A stretch of DNA of 64,000 nt from Marinobacter zhejiangensis (GCF_900114775.1 NZ_FOUE01000001.1:1116001-1180000), one strand, 5' to 3'. Counted from the stretch's first letter, positions 25,483 through 34,314 are shown. Program-made: numbers and translations. Notes: a model not told the origin generated them from the letters alone.

Positions 25483-25563
25483 AAAAGCAAGATTGCTCAA
25501 CTCGCTGAGAGCTGAGCCGGACTAGTTCAGAGACACTAATCAACGGCTTCATTGTCTGAGAAG
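25458..25563 (-). ncRNA. Candidate small RNA or tiny-peptide transcript
   Basis: A minus-strand terminator implies a transcript with no known gene. A TAAGAT -10 (plus coordinates 25570-25575) would start an RNA near 25563, giving about 105 nt. Within it, a frame of 23 codons (25481-25552, peptide ending Q-S-C-F) stops just before the terminator; a longer version starting at 25606 would overlap the promoter. Neither start has a clear ribosome binding site, so a non-coding RNA is as likely as a peptide. Evidence is the terminator, the weak promoter and the direct repeat beside it. Confidence 0.35.
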
Positions 25564-25590
25564 CGGTCAATCTTAGGAAGGTCAGAAGCT

Positions 25591-25618
25591 GACAGGTTTC
25601 GGTCATTTTCGGACAGGT
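25591..25618. promoter_or_regulatory. 21-bp-spaced direct repeat, candidate AraC operator
   Basis: GACAGGT at 25591-25597 recurs at 25612-25618, exactly 21 bp apart. The spacer lies beside the AraC-type gene at 25720. The leftmost copy would overlap the -35 of the proposed minus-strand promoter, the usual position for class II activation by this family. Outside the 7-base core the two units match poorly. Confidence 0.4.
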
Positions 25619-25719
25619 CCGGACTGACTGCGATGTCGCCCGTCTGTGGCAATGGGGTAATTGCCCACTGGCGCTTCGGCAGCTACTCTTGGTTTGGTGA
25701 TTTTGGGACAGGGTAGCTG

Positions 25720-26763
25720 ATGGTGTCGTCTGAATTTGCAGTGGATTTGCCAGTGATCAAGGCACACTACGCCGATATCCTGTGCCAGCTGGTGGAGGAA
25801 AAAGGCGGGTCTCGCCGTGCCGTGCTGGCAGAGGCGGATATCCGCCCTTCGGTCCTGAGCCATCCCGACAACCTGATCACGGTCAGCCAGTTTGTGGCCC
25901 TGAATCGTGCGGCACTGGGCCACAGTGGTGACCCTGCCCTGGGGCTGGAGTACGGTCGCAGGCTCAAATTCACCACCCATGGTGCGTTGTCCCAGGCCGC
26001 CATCAGCAGTGACACCATTGAAGAAGCGCTGAAGGTGCTGATCAAGTATTTTCGTGTGCGCTTTGTCTATATGGAGCTGGACTTCTTCGTCGATGGTGAC
26101 GATGCGGTCATCCAGTTGACGGTCCAGCACAATCTGGAAGACCTCTACATTTTCAATGTGGAGGTGGTGCTGGCCTCGTTGATGGATGTCAACCTGCTGC
26201 TGTTTGGCACCCGCTTGCTGGAAGGTGGTTCCTGCCGTCTCAACTATCCCAACCCCGGCCACGACAAAGCCTATGCGTCCATGTTTGGGGCGTCGGTCAG
26301 CTTTTCTTCCGGCACCAACCAGCTGCGGTTCCGCAAAAAATATCTGGATTTGCCCATTGCCTTGTCCAACCCGGTGGCGCGCCGAGTTGCCGAGCAGCAG
26401 TGTGAAGAAGAGTTGCGCCACCTTGAGGCTAACCTGACCGTCACGAGCCGGGTTCAGCGGCAGCTTGAGTCGGTGCGCTGGGGGCGGTTGCCTGACCTCG
26501 AAACCATTGCCGACAGCCTGGGGGTATCGTCCAGGACACTGCGCCGCCAGCTCAGTGCCGAGGGCACCAAATTTCAGGCCATCCTCGACCAGGTTCGCCA
26601 CGCCAAGGCCGCGCAGTTGCTGCAAGCCTCGCCACTAAGCATTGACGAAATTGCCGACCGCCTCGGCTACAGTGACCCGTCGAACTTCGGGCGTGCCTTC
26701 CGCAAGTGGGAAGGGGTTTCACCTTCCAGCTATCGTGTGGCCGCCAAGGCCGGCAGTGAGTAA
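25720..26763 (+). CDS. AraC-family regulator, OruR/ArgR-like
   Basis: A 347-residue protein with an N-terminal arabinose-binding-like domain (about 20-205) and a C-terminal AraC double helix-turn-helix: L-E-T-I-A-D-S-L-G-V-S-S-R-T-L-R-R-Q-L and, at the end, I-D-E-I-A-D-R-L-G-Y-S-D-P-S. This layout is that of OruR-type regulators of amino acid or lipid catabolism. It is alone on the plus strand, converging on speA 30 bp downstream. Proximity to the arginine decarboxylase gene could be meaningful but is not evidence. The likely target by position is the divergent short transcript or the gene itself. Confidence 0.9.
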   Translation: MVSSEFAVDLPVIKAHYADILCQLVEEKGGSRRAVLAEADIRPSVLSHPDNLITVSQFVALNRAALGHSGDPALGLEYGRRLKFTTHGALSQAAISSDTIEEALKVLIKYFRVRFVYMELDFFVDGDDAVIQLTVQHNLEDLYIFNVEVVLASLMDVNLLLFGTRLLEGGSCRLNYPNPGHDKAYASMFGASVSFSSGTNQLRFRKKYLDLPIALSNPVARRVAEQQCEEELRHLEANLTVTSRVQRQLESVRWGRLPDLETIADSLGVSSRTLRRQLSAEGTKFQAILDQVRHAKAAQLLQASPLSIDEIADRLGYSDPSNFGRAFRKWEGVSPSSYRVAAKAGSE

Positions 26764-26793
26764 CGGCGTTCACCGGCCGGCCCTGTGGCCGTC

Positions 26794-28701
26794 TTAGTCT
26801 TCGAAATAGGTATAACCGTAAAGACCGCTTTCCAGTTCGGCCAGCAGCGCCTCCTGAGCGTCTGCTGACAGTGTGCTGTGGGCAAACTTGTGGCGGTAGG
26901 CCTGGAGCAGGTCATTGGGCTCGAAATTAACGTAGCGAAGTACCTTGGCCACGGTGTCCCCCTCGATGGTTTCGCTGATCTCGTAGCTGCCGTCGCCGGA
27001 GCGGCGGACATCGACGGAGTGGGTGTCGCCGAACAGATTGTGCATATCCCCGAGGATTTCCTGATAGGCGCCGGTCATGAAGAATCCGATCAGCTGGGGC
27101 TCGTCACGGGTCCAGTCCGGAATGGGCAAGGTGCTTTCCACACCCTGGCCATCCACATACAGGTCGATACGGCCATCGGAGTCGCACGTGATGTCCTGGA
27201 TCACGGCCCGTCGGGTCAGCGGCTGGTCGAGGCCGCTGAGGGGCAGTACCGGGAAAATCTGGTCGATACCCCAGACATCGGGCAGTGACTGGAACAGCGA
27301 GAAATTGACGAACAGTTTGTCCGCCAGCTTCTCGTTGAGCTCATCCTGGATTTCCCGGTGGCCACGGTTGTTGCTGTTCAGCTGCTGTTGCAGCAAACGG
27401 CAGCAGGCCGTGTAGAGCTTCTCCGCATCGGCCCGGTGTTTCAGGGAGACCAGACCGTGGGCAAACTGGGCGTGGACATCGGTAATGGCATGGACCACGT
27501 CGTGGAAAATCTCCACCCGCGAGCGCGACGACGTTGGGTCCTCAAGGCTTTCGAGGTCGCGCCAGAGGTCGAGAAGCGGCGATGGGGCTTGCTCATCCGG
27601 TTGTGATACTTCGCCGGACTCGGGTTGTTCCCGGTCGATGACGTTGGTGATCAGCACAGCATGGTGGGCCGTCAATGCCCGGCCGGATTCGCTGATCAGG
27701 TCCGGGTGGGGAATGCCGGCCCGATCGCACTCTGCCTGCAGGGTGTGAATGACGTTATAGGCATACTCTTCCACACTGTAGTTCATCGAACAGCTACTGC
27801 GGGTACGGGTGCCTTCATAGTCCACACCCAGGCCGCCGCCAATGTCCACAGTGGAGACCGGGGCGCCCAATTGACGCAGCTCACTGTAGAAACGGGCGCA
27901 TTCCCGCAGGCCTGTCTGAATGTCGCGGATGTTGGCGATCTGGGAACCCAGGTGGAAATGCAGCAGTTGCAGCGAGTCCAGGGCACCGGCCTTGGCCAGG
28001 GTGTCGGTCAGATCCAGCACCTGGCTGGCGGACAGACCGAATTTTGACTTCTCACCACCGGTATTCTGCCAGTTGCCTTTGCCGATGGTGGCTAGGCGAG
28101 CACGCACACCAATCAACGGCTTGACGTTAAGGTTGCGGGACTCCTCCAGGATCAGCGGCAGTTCCGACTTTTTTTCCACCACAATGAAGACCCGGTGGCC
28201 CACGGCCTGGCCGATCAGCGCGAGGCGGATGTACTCACGATCCTTGTAACCGTTGCAGACGATCACCGAGCCGGGTTGGCACAGCGCCAGCACCGCCATC
28301 AGCTCCGGCTTGCTGCCGGCTTCGAGGCCAATCTGATGCTGGCTGGCGGCAGGTTCTGTTCGGATCAGTTCCTCAACCACCCGCCGCTGCTGGTTGACTT
28401 TGATGGGGTAAACCGCGGTGTAACGGCCCTGGTAGCCCTGCTTGGTGGCGACGTCGTTAAAGGCGCTGCAAAGGCGGTTGACCCGATCATGCAGAATGTC
28501 GGTAAAACGCACCAGCACGGGTAGCTGGACTCCTCGGTCTGCCAGCGAAGACGCCAGGTGAGGCAGGTCGATGGCGCCGGAACTGACACCGCGGTCGGGT
28601 TGAATCTGGACATTGCCCTGGCCATTGACGGCAATATAGCCATCGCTCCAGTGGGGGATGTTGTAGGTCAATGTGGCATTGCTGGAAGCAGCGTCGGTCA
28701 T
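26794..28701 (-). CDS. speA: Biosynthetic arginine decarboxylase
   Basis: A 635-residue PLP fold-III enzyme that makes agmatine from arginine, the first step of the agmatine route to putrescine. The PLP lysine is in Y-P-I-K-V-N-Q-Q near residue 90, and D-I-G-G-G-L-G-V-D-Y provides the phosphate loop. The length matches SpeA. I took ATG 28701 (M-T-D-A-A-S-S-N); the frame extends to an ATG at 28758, and neither has a strong ribosome binding site. It is divergent from speE, with 208 bp between the starts, so the two polyamine genes share a control region. Confidence 0.94.
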   Translation of the reverse strand: MTDAASSNATLTYNIPHWSDGYIAVNGQGNVQIQPDRGVSSGAIDLPHLASSLADRGVQLPVLVRFTDILHDRVNRLCSAFNDVATKQGYQGRYTAVYPIKVNQQRRVVEELIRTEPAASQHQIGLEAGSKPELMAVLALCQPGSVIVCNGYKDREYIRLALIGQAVGHRVFIVVEKKSELPLILEESRNLNVKPLIGVRARLATIGKGNWQNTGGEKSKFGLSASQVLDLTDTLAKAGALDSLQLLHFHLGSQIANIRDIQTGLRECARFYSELRQLGAPVSTVDIGGGLGVDYEGTRTRSSCSMNYSVEEYAYNVIHTLQAECDRAGIPHPDLISESGRALTAHHAVLITNVIDREQPESGEVSQPDEQAPSPLLDLWRDLESLEDPTSSRSRVEIFHDVVHAITDVHAQFAHGLVSLKHRADAEKLYTACCRLLQQQLNSNNRGHREIQDELNEKLADKLFVNFSLFQSLPDVWGIDQIFPVLPLSGLDQPLTRRAVIQDITCDSDGRIDLYVDGQGVESTLPIPDWTRDEPQLIGFFMTGAYQEILGDMHNLFGDTHSVDVRRSGDGSYEISETIEGDTVAKVLRYVNFEPNDLLQAYRHKFAHSTLSADAQEALLAELESGLYGYTYFED

Positions 28702-28909
28702 CGTACGTGGTACCCAAATCGGAAAGCGGCTGGCCCGGTGCCAGCGTGATTGCGCCATTGTATGGCTTCCCGGGGATGGCTAAAAGATGGTGGCGGAAAA
28801 GTTCATGGTCAATCGGGTGACATAACGCTTCAGCTAAGCGGGGCAGGCACATACAATAGCGAACTATCGGCCCGGTTTGGCGGGCGTACACTGGGAATTG
28901 GAGACTGGC

Positions 28910-29770
28910 ATGACCACGCTGAACGATGGTTGGTTTACGGAAGTGTTTCAGAATGAGGGAACGGCATTTTCCCTCAAGGTGCGCAGCAAACTGCATGAAG
29001 AACAGAGCGAGTTCCAGAAGCTGGAAATCTACGACACTGAGACCTTCGGTAACCTGATGGTGCTGGATGGCTGTGTGATGCTGACCACCCGGGACAATTT
29101 CCTCTACCACGAGATGATGACGCATCCTGCGCTGTTTACCCACAAGGACCCGCGCAAGGTGGTGATCATTGGCGGTGGCGACTGCGGCACCCTCAAGGAA
29201 GTTCTCAAGCATCCGGGTGTTGAAGAAGCCTGGCAGGTCGAGATCGATGAGCGGGTGACCCGGTTGTCCGAGAAGTACTTCCCGGAGCTGTGCGAGTCCA
29301 ACGGCGACCCGCGGGCGAACTTCTTCTTTGGTGATGGCGTCCAGTGGATGCGTGACATTGAGCCTAACAGTGTCGATCTGATTATCATCGACAGCACCGA
29401 TCCGGTGGGGCCTGCCGAAGGGCTTTTCGCTCTCGACTTTTACCGTGACTGCATGCTGGCGCTGAAGGAAGGCGGCATCGTGGTTCAGCAGAGCGAGTCG
29501 CCCCTGCTGCACGCCGAAACTATCATTCGCGACATCCACCAGGACATGAAAAAAGCCGGGTTGGCCCACGTGGTCACGTTGCCATTCCCGCAGCCGGTTT
29601 ACCCCACCGGGTGGTGGAGCTGCACCATGGGCAGCAAGAGTAATCCGCTGCACTATTTCCGCGAAGAGGATGCGGCGGAGCGACCGTTTGTGACTCGCTA
29701 CTACAATGAGGCCATTCACCGTGGCGCATTGGCGCAGCCCCAGTTCATGAAGGATGCGCTGGAGGACTGA
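28910..29770 (+). CDS. speE: Spermidine synthase
   Basis: A 286-residue aminopropyltransferase that makes spermidine from putrescine and decarboxylated SAM. Family motifs: F-Q-N-E near residue 10, L-D-G-C-V-M-L-T-T, the nucleotide-binding V-V-I-I-G-G-G-D-C-G-T, and D-S-T-D-P-V-G-P with the catalytic aspartate. ATG 28910 has TTGGAG upstream. A TACAAT -10-like box lies at 28852-28857. It is followed by a strong terminator, so it is monocistronic. In Pseudomonas-type bacteria speE enzymes often sit apart from speD, as here. Confidence 0.95.
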   Translation: MTTLNDGWFTEVFQNEGTAFSLKVRSKLHEEQSEFQKLEIYDTETFGNLMVLDGCVMLTTRDNFLYHEMMTHPALFTHKDPRKVVIIGGGDCGTLKEVLKHPGVEEAWQVEIDERVTRLSEKYFPELCESNGDPRANFFFGDGVQWMRDIEPNSVDLIIIDSTDPVGPAEGLFALDFYRDCMLALKEGGIVVQQSESPLLHAETIIRDIHQDMKKAGLAHVVTLPFPQPVYPTGWWSCTMGSKSNPLHYFREEDAAERPFVTRYYNEAIHRGALAQPQFMKDALED

Positions 29771-29790
29771 TCGTCGGTTAGCCGAATCAA

Positions 29791-29820
29791 AGCCCGCACC
29801 CTTGGGTGCGGGCTTTTTTT
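29791..29820 (+). terminator. Intrinsic terminator of speE
   Basis: AGCCCGCACC (29791-29800) and GGTGCGGGCT form a 10-bp stem with a short loop, followed by seven T. It lies 20 bases after the speE stop. Confidence 0.93.
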
Positions 29821-29882
29821 GCATCTTTTTTAGGGATCAGGAATAAACAGGCGTTTGTTATTCCTCCCGGGTGTAAGTTTTG

Positions 29883-29925
29883 TGAAACATAGTGAAATGT
29901 ATCTGAGTTTGCCTGCTATGTTTCA
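29883..29925. promoter_or_regulatory. 10-bp perfect inverted repeat upstream of a DUF6316 gene
   Basis: TGAAACATAG (29883-29892) and CTATGTTTCA (29916-29925) are exact complements separated by 23 bases. The right arm lies between TTGCCT (29909-29914) and TACCTA (29932-29937), a possible sigma-70 promoter with a 17-bp spacer for the small gene at 29994. The spacing suits two operator half-sites rather than a terminator; there is no T-run. Confidence 0.4.
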
Positions 29926-29993
29926 AATTGTTACCTAGACTCTTTCTACAGGCGCTGGTTGGCCAGTCATTGGGTGTATGAGAGAGGTGCAGT

Positions 29994-30188
29994 ATGGACA
30001 TGCGGCAAGGGGAGGAACCAAAAAGCTGGTTCCGGAGCAGTCGGTTTGTGAGCGTAAATGGTCAATTCTTCTACCAGACCCGGGAAGGAACAACGGAGGG
30101 GCCGTTTGATTCCCAGAATGAGGCGGCGATGGACCTGCTGCTTTACCTTCGGCATGTCGAGGATACGGTTTTTCGCGGCGTGGCTTAG
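29994..30188 (+). CDS. Small DUF6316-type protein
   Basis: A 64-residue cytoplasmic protein. The core W-F-R-S-S-R-F-V-S-V-N-G-Q-F-F-Y followed by T-R-E-G and G-P-F-D-S matches my memory of the DUF6316 family, small proteins of unknown function in pseudomonads and relatives. ATG 29994 has AGAGAGG 6 bases upstream; a second ATG follows two codons later. It is a single-gene unit with a candidate operator upstream and a bidirectional terminator downstream. Confidence 0.75.
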   Translation: MDMRQGEEPKSWFRSSRFVSVNGQFFYQTREGTTEGPFDSQNEAAMDLLLYLRHVEDTVFRGVA

Positions 30189-30202
30189 CGCTGACCGCAG
30201 AC

Positions 30203-30233
30203 GAAAAAAAGCGCCCGGAGGGGCGCTTTTTTT
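30203..30233. terminator. Bidirectional intrinsic terminator
   Basis: A-run (30204-30210), stem GCGCCC/GGGCGC (30211-30226) and T-run (30227-30233). It serves the DUF6316 gene from the left and amtB from the right. Confidence 0.9.
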
Positions 30234-30247
30234 GTTTTGGGTTTGTC

Positions 30248-31516
30248 TTACTTGCTGCTGACAAACTCCGGGTAGGCTTCCATGCCGCATTCGGACAGGT
30301 CGACGCCTTCATACTCATCTTCTTCGCTGACGCGCAGACCAATGACGGCCTTGATAATGCCCCAGGTTACCAGGCTGGCCACGAAGACCCAGATGAAGAT
30401 GGTGATGGCCCCGATGATCTGGCCGGAGAAGCTGGAGTCACCATTGGTGACCGGTACCAGCAACAGGCCCAGCAGACCGCATACACCGTGAACCGAGATG
30501 GCACCGACCGGATCATCGATCCGCAGCTTGTCCATGGTCACGATGCTCAGCACAACCAATACACCGCCCAGGGCGCCGAACAGAGTTGCAACCAGGGCGC
30601 TCGGGGTAGATGGCTCGGCGGTGATGACCACCAGGCCAGCGAGGGCACCGTTCAGCAGCATGGTCAGGTCCGCTTTGCCGAACATGATGCGGGCAGTGAT
30701 CAGTGCCGCGATGGCGCCGCCGGCTGCCGCCGCGTTGGTGTTCAGGAAGACCATGGCGACGGAGTGAGCGCTGGCGATATCGCCCAGTTTCAGCACGGAA
30801 CCGCCGTTGAAGCCGAACCAGCCCATCCACAGGATGAAGGTGCCCAGAGTGGCCAGTGGCAGGTTGGCACCCGGGATGGCGCGGATTTCGCCATTCGGGC
30901 CGTACTTGCCTTTACGGGCACCCAGCAACAGGACACCTGCGAGGGCCGCAGCGGCACCGGCCATGTGAACAATACCGGAGCCGGCAAAGTCACTGAAACC
31001 GAGGTCACCGAGGGTGTACATGCCGAAGACAGAGGCGCTGCCCCAAGTCCAGGAACCTTCCAGTGGGTAGATAACGCCGGTCATGACCACGGCAAACAGC
31101 AGGAACGCCCAAAGCTTCATGCGTTCTGCCACGGCACCGGAGACGATGGACATGGCGGTTGCCACAAACACAACCTGGAAGAAGAAGTCAGACGCACCCG
31201 AGTAGATAGAGCCGCCTTCAAAGCCATCTTCACGGCCAGGAAATTCACTCAGAACGCCTGCGACATCAACCTCGCCCATGCCGGACAGGAAGACATTGCC
31301 GCCGTACATGATGGCGTATCCGCACACCAGGTACATGGTGCAGGCAATCGCAAACAGCGCGACGTTCTTGGTCAGGATTTCGGTGGTGTTCTTGGCGCGT
31401 ACCAGTCCGGATTCGAGCATGGCAAAGCCAGCCGCCATCCACATGACTAATGCACCGCAGACAAGAAAATAAAAGGTATCTATAGCGTACTGCAGGTGAA
31501 AGATATTGCTTTCCAT
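30248..31516 (-). CDS. amtB: Ammonium transporter AmtB
   Basis: A 422-residue inner-membrane ammonium channel with about 11 hydrophobic helices. Family segments are clear: G-F-A-M-L-E-S-G-L-V-R near the start and D-F-A-G-S-G-I-V-H-M with A-G-A-A-A-L-A-G, containing the first of the pore histidines; the second lies in S-V-H-G-V-C-G. It has no obvious cleaved signal peptide. The gene follows glnK by 75 bp with no terminator between, so both are driven from the sigma-54 promoter upstream of glnK. GlnK blocks the channel when nitrogen becomes plentiful (family knowledge). Confidence 0.95.
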   Translation of the reverse strand: MESNIFHLQYAIDTFYFLVCGALVMWMAAGFAMLESGLVRAKNTTEILTKNVALFAIACTMYLVCGYAIMYGGNVFLSGMGEVDVAGVLSEFPGREDGFEGGSIYSGASDFFFQVVFVATAMSIVSGAVAERMKLWAFLLFAVVMTGVIYPLEGSWTWGSASVFGMYTLGDLGFSDFAGSGIVHMAGAAAALAGVLLLGARKGKYGPNGEIRAIPGANLPLATLGTFILWMGWFGFNGGSVLKLGDIASAHSVAMVFLNTNAAAAGGAIAALITARIMFGKADLTMLLNGALAGLVVITAEPSTPSALVATLFGALGGVLVVLSIVTMDKLRIDDPVGAISVHGVCGLLGLLLVPVTNGDSSFSGQIIGAITIFIWVFVASLVTWGIIKAVIGLRVSEEDEYEGVDLSECGMEAYPEFVSSK

Positions 31517-31591
31517 ATGAAGCCCTCCGCACGAGGCTTTTCAGGTATTTAAGATTTTTTGCGTTGGCTGGAAATCAATCCGGGGAGCGGT

Positions 31592-31954
<363 letters not shown>

Positions 31955-32041
31955 TCAACAACTGGACCCTGACTGGTCGGTGTTGAACTCGGGATGCTGC
32001 TACCTCGCACACCAATTGTGCGGATTGCGTACGAGGCTATT

Positions 32042-32057
32042 AGCATCGTGTGTGCCA
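32042..32057 (-). promoter_or_regulatory. Sigma-54 promoter of glnK-amtB
   Basis: On the minus strand the sequence reads TGGCACACACGATGCT. The -24 TGGCAC and -12 TGC elements are spaced exactly as in the consensus TGGCACG-N4-TTGCA. Transcription would start near 32030, about 100 bases before the glnK ATG. Known RpoN control of glnK-amtB in proteobacteria supports the call. Confidence 0.88.
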
Positions 32058-32151
32058 ACGCAAAAAAGACATTTCAAAACAGTTGGTTGCGGATGTTCTG
32101 TTCCAAAATGGGACTTTCTGACGCTCCATTTTAGCGCACGACGATTTATCG

Positions 32152-32168
32152 TGAACTATCGTGGTGCA
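32152..32168. promoter_or_regulatory. NtrC-type enhancer site
   Basis: TGAACTATCGTGGTGCA matches the NtrC consensus TGCACY-N5-GGTGCA at 11 of its 12 fixed positions. It lies about 120-140 bp upstream of the predicted sigma-54 start site, a normal enhancer distance. Confidence 0.72.
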
Positions 32169-32337
32169 GCCGCCGCCCGCGGCAAATTGGCGCCCTGGGC
32201 GAAGTCCGGGCAACAGTATGGCAGGGTCGCCATTGTGTTACACTCCCCCCTTCGTAATATTGCCGCTCTCGCCCGATGCCAACACCAGGGCTCCGGCACA
32301 CCAACCGGCACAACTCAGCCCAATAAAGAGGTGACAC

Positions 32338-32595
32338 GTGAAAGGTCCACAGGATTTTCTAGCCCAGATTCAAGGTCAGATTGGTCAGTTTGTACCGGAT
32401 ATGGCACGGGCTGCCCGGGATGATTTCGAAGGGCACGCACGGGCTACCGTCATGTCAGTGCTGGCTAAGCTGGAACTGGTGACCCGGGAAGAGTTCGACG
32501 CCCAGCAGGCGGTGCTGATGCGCACCCGGGAAAAGGTGGATGCACTGGAAGCGCGAGTGGTGGAACTGGAAAAGGCGCTGACCAAGGGCGAATGA
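32338..32595 (+). CDS. ubiK: Ubiquinone biosynthesis accessory factor UbiK
   Basis: An 85-residue protein of the UbiK (YqiC/BMFP) family: an amphipathic N-terminus (F-L-A-Q-I-Q-G-Q-I-G-Q-F), the conserved V-T-R-E-E-F-D segment, and a C-terminal coiled coil (L-E-A-R-V-V-E-L-E-K-A-L). UbiK binds UbiJ and membranes and assists aerobic ubiquinone synthesis (established in E. coli and Salmonella). The start is GTG 32338, preceded by AGAGGTG. A GC-rich hairpin, weakly terminator-like (about 32669-32690), separates it from comM. Confidence 0.88.
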   Translation: MKGPQDFLAQIQGQIGQFVPDMARAARDDFEGHARATVMSVLAKLELVTREEFDAQQAVLMRTREKVDALEARVVELEKALTKGE

Positions 32596-32716
32596 ACGCC
32601 TGGTGCTGACAACGACCTGGTTCTGATAATGAATTGTATAGCCGCCCAAGGATCGGGCGGGTCATGGGCCGGCGCTGGATGCCGGCTTGTTGGTTTTGAT
32701 ACCAAGGATGGTCATC

Positions 32717-34240
32717 ATGCTCGCTACTGTTCAAACCCGCGCCCGCCTGGGCGTTTCCGCTCCGTTGGTGACCGTTGAGGTTCATCTCTCCAACGGCTTG
32801 CCGGCACTCTCGATTGTTGGCCTTCCTGAAGCCGGGGTAAAAGAGAGTAAAGACCGGGTACGCAGTGCCCTGATCAATGCCGGATTTGAATTCCCCGCCA
32901 AACGCATCACCATCAACCTGGCGCCCGCGGATCTGCCAAAGGAAGGTGGCCGGTTTGACCTTCCCATCGCGCTCGGTATTCTCGCCGCCTCCGGGCAGTT
33001 GCCTGCAGAGGCTTTGACAGATGTGGAGTGCCTTGGTGAGCTGGCTCTGGACGGCTCCCTGCGGCCAGTGAAGGGGGTGTTGCCTGCCGTTGTGGCCGCG
33101 CGCGAGGCGGGCCGCCAGGTTCTTATCCCCGCTGAAAACCAGGACGAAGCGTCGCTGGCCGCCGCGGAGGGGCTTTTCGCCCCCGGTCATCTGCTGACGG
33201 CCTGTGAGCATCTGGCGGGCACGAACCAACTTCCCCCAGTGGCGCCCATGCCGATGGATCGTGTGGCGGTGGATGCGCCTGATCTGGCGGATGTTCGCGG
33301 ACAGCATGTGCCGAGGCGGGCGTTGGAGATTGCGGCGGCCGGCAGCCATAATTTGCTGATGTTTGGCCCTCCAGGAACTGGCAAAAGCATGCTGGCAAGC
33401 CGCCTGCCTGGGCTGTTGCCCCCGCTTTCGGATGCCGCCGCGTTGGCGGTGGCAAGCATCCACTCCATCGCTGGCTTGTCCGTGCGCGCCGGTGGTTGGC
33501 GCCAGCCGCCTTTCCGCTCCCCACATCACACGGCCTCTGCGGCGGCATTGGTAGGGGGAGGCAGCAGCCCCCGGCCAGGGGAAATCTCCCTGGCCCATGA
33601 GGGGGTGCTGTTTCTTGATGAGTTACCGGAGTTCAGCCGCAAGGTGCTGGAGGTGCTGCGGGAGCCCATGGAGTCTGGCGAAATCGTCATATCCCGTGCC
33701 ACCCGCCAGGTCACGTTTCCAGCTCGCTTCCAGGTTGTGGCCGCGATGAATCCCTGTCCCTGCGGCTACCGTGGCCATCCGGCCATTGAGTGTCAGTGCA
33801 CGCCCCAGCAGGTTGTACGCTACCAGTCGCGCTTGTCTGGCCCGTTGCTCGATCGTTTTGACCTTCATGTTGAGGTGCCGGTTCAACAAGGTGAGGTGTT
33901 TATGGCGCGGAGTGGCAGCGGGGAGGCGAGTGCTCTGGTCCGCGAGCGGGTCGAGGCGGCGCGCCAGCGCCAGGACGCACGGGGCTCGGTCAATGCCCAG
34001 CTTTCCGGGCGAGCCCTGGAGGAGGCCTGCGCCCTGGATGCGGACAGTGAACGCCTGGTCACCCAGGCGATTGAGCGACTGGGGTTGTCGGCCCGCGCAC
34101 TGCACCGGGTCCTGCGGGTCGGACGGACCATCGCCGACCTTGCCGGTGACAGCGAGCTTCGTCAGGGCCACCTGGTGGAAGCGTTGGGCTATCGCAAGCT
34201 TGACCGGCAGCCGGCCACCCGAACCTCGGCATCTGCCTGA
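32717..34240 (+). CDS. comM: ComM/YifB-type AAA+ helicase (Mg-chelatase-like)
   Basis: A 507-residue cytoplasmic protein. An N-terminal ChlI-like domain (L-P-A-L-S-I-V-G-L-P) is followed by the AAA+ core with Walker A G-P-P-G-T-G-K-S and Walker B L-F-L-D-E-L-P-E-F, and a C-terminal Mg-chelatase-like domain. ComM is a branch-migration helicase for natural transformation in Vibrio and relatives; YifB orthologs occur also in non-transformable species. I chose ATG 32717 with AAGGATG 7 bases upstream; in-frame ATGs at 32687 and 32708 are less well placed. Position after ubiK matches the order in Pseudomonas. Confidence 0.92.
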   Translation: MLATVQTRARLGVSAPLVTVEVHLSNGLPALSIVGLPEAGVKESKDRVRSALINAGFEFPAKRITINLAPADLPKEGGRFDLPIALGILAASGQLPAEALTDVECLGELALDGSLRPVKGVLPAVVAAREAGRQVLIPAENQDEASLAAAEGLFAPGHLLTACEHLAGTNQLPPVAPMPMDRVAVDAPDLADVRGQHVPRRALEIAAAGSHNLLMFGPPGTGKSMLASRLPGLLPPLSDAAALAVASIHSIAGLSVRAGGWRQPPFRSPHHTASAAALVGGGSSPRPGEISLAHEGVLFLDELPEFSRKVLEVLREPMESGEIVISRATRQVTFPARFQVVAAMNPCPCGYRGHPAIECQCTPQQVVRYQSRLSGPLLDRFDLHVEVPVQQGEVFMARSGSGEASALVRERVEAARQRQDARGSVNAQLSGRALEEACALDADSERLVTQAIERLGLSARALHRVLRVGRTIADLAGDSELRQGHLVEALGYRKLDRQPATRTSASA

Positions 34241-34314
34241 GTCCGGTTCTCTGGTAAACTGCGCAGCCAGAACACATAAACGGCACTTGAACTCCAGTGG
34301 TTGAGGACTACGAC

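Larger units (their letters stand above)
25363..25719. other. 357-bp intergenic region between tcdA and an AraC-type gene
   Basis: No gene longer than about 41 codons fits here. It contains a minus-strand intrinsic terminator (25458-25482), a possible short minus-strand transcript (to about 25563) and a 21-bp-spaced direct repeat (25591-25618). The segment is less GC-rich than the flanking coding sequence. Confidence 0.6.
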
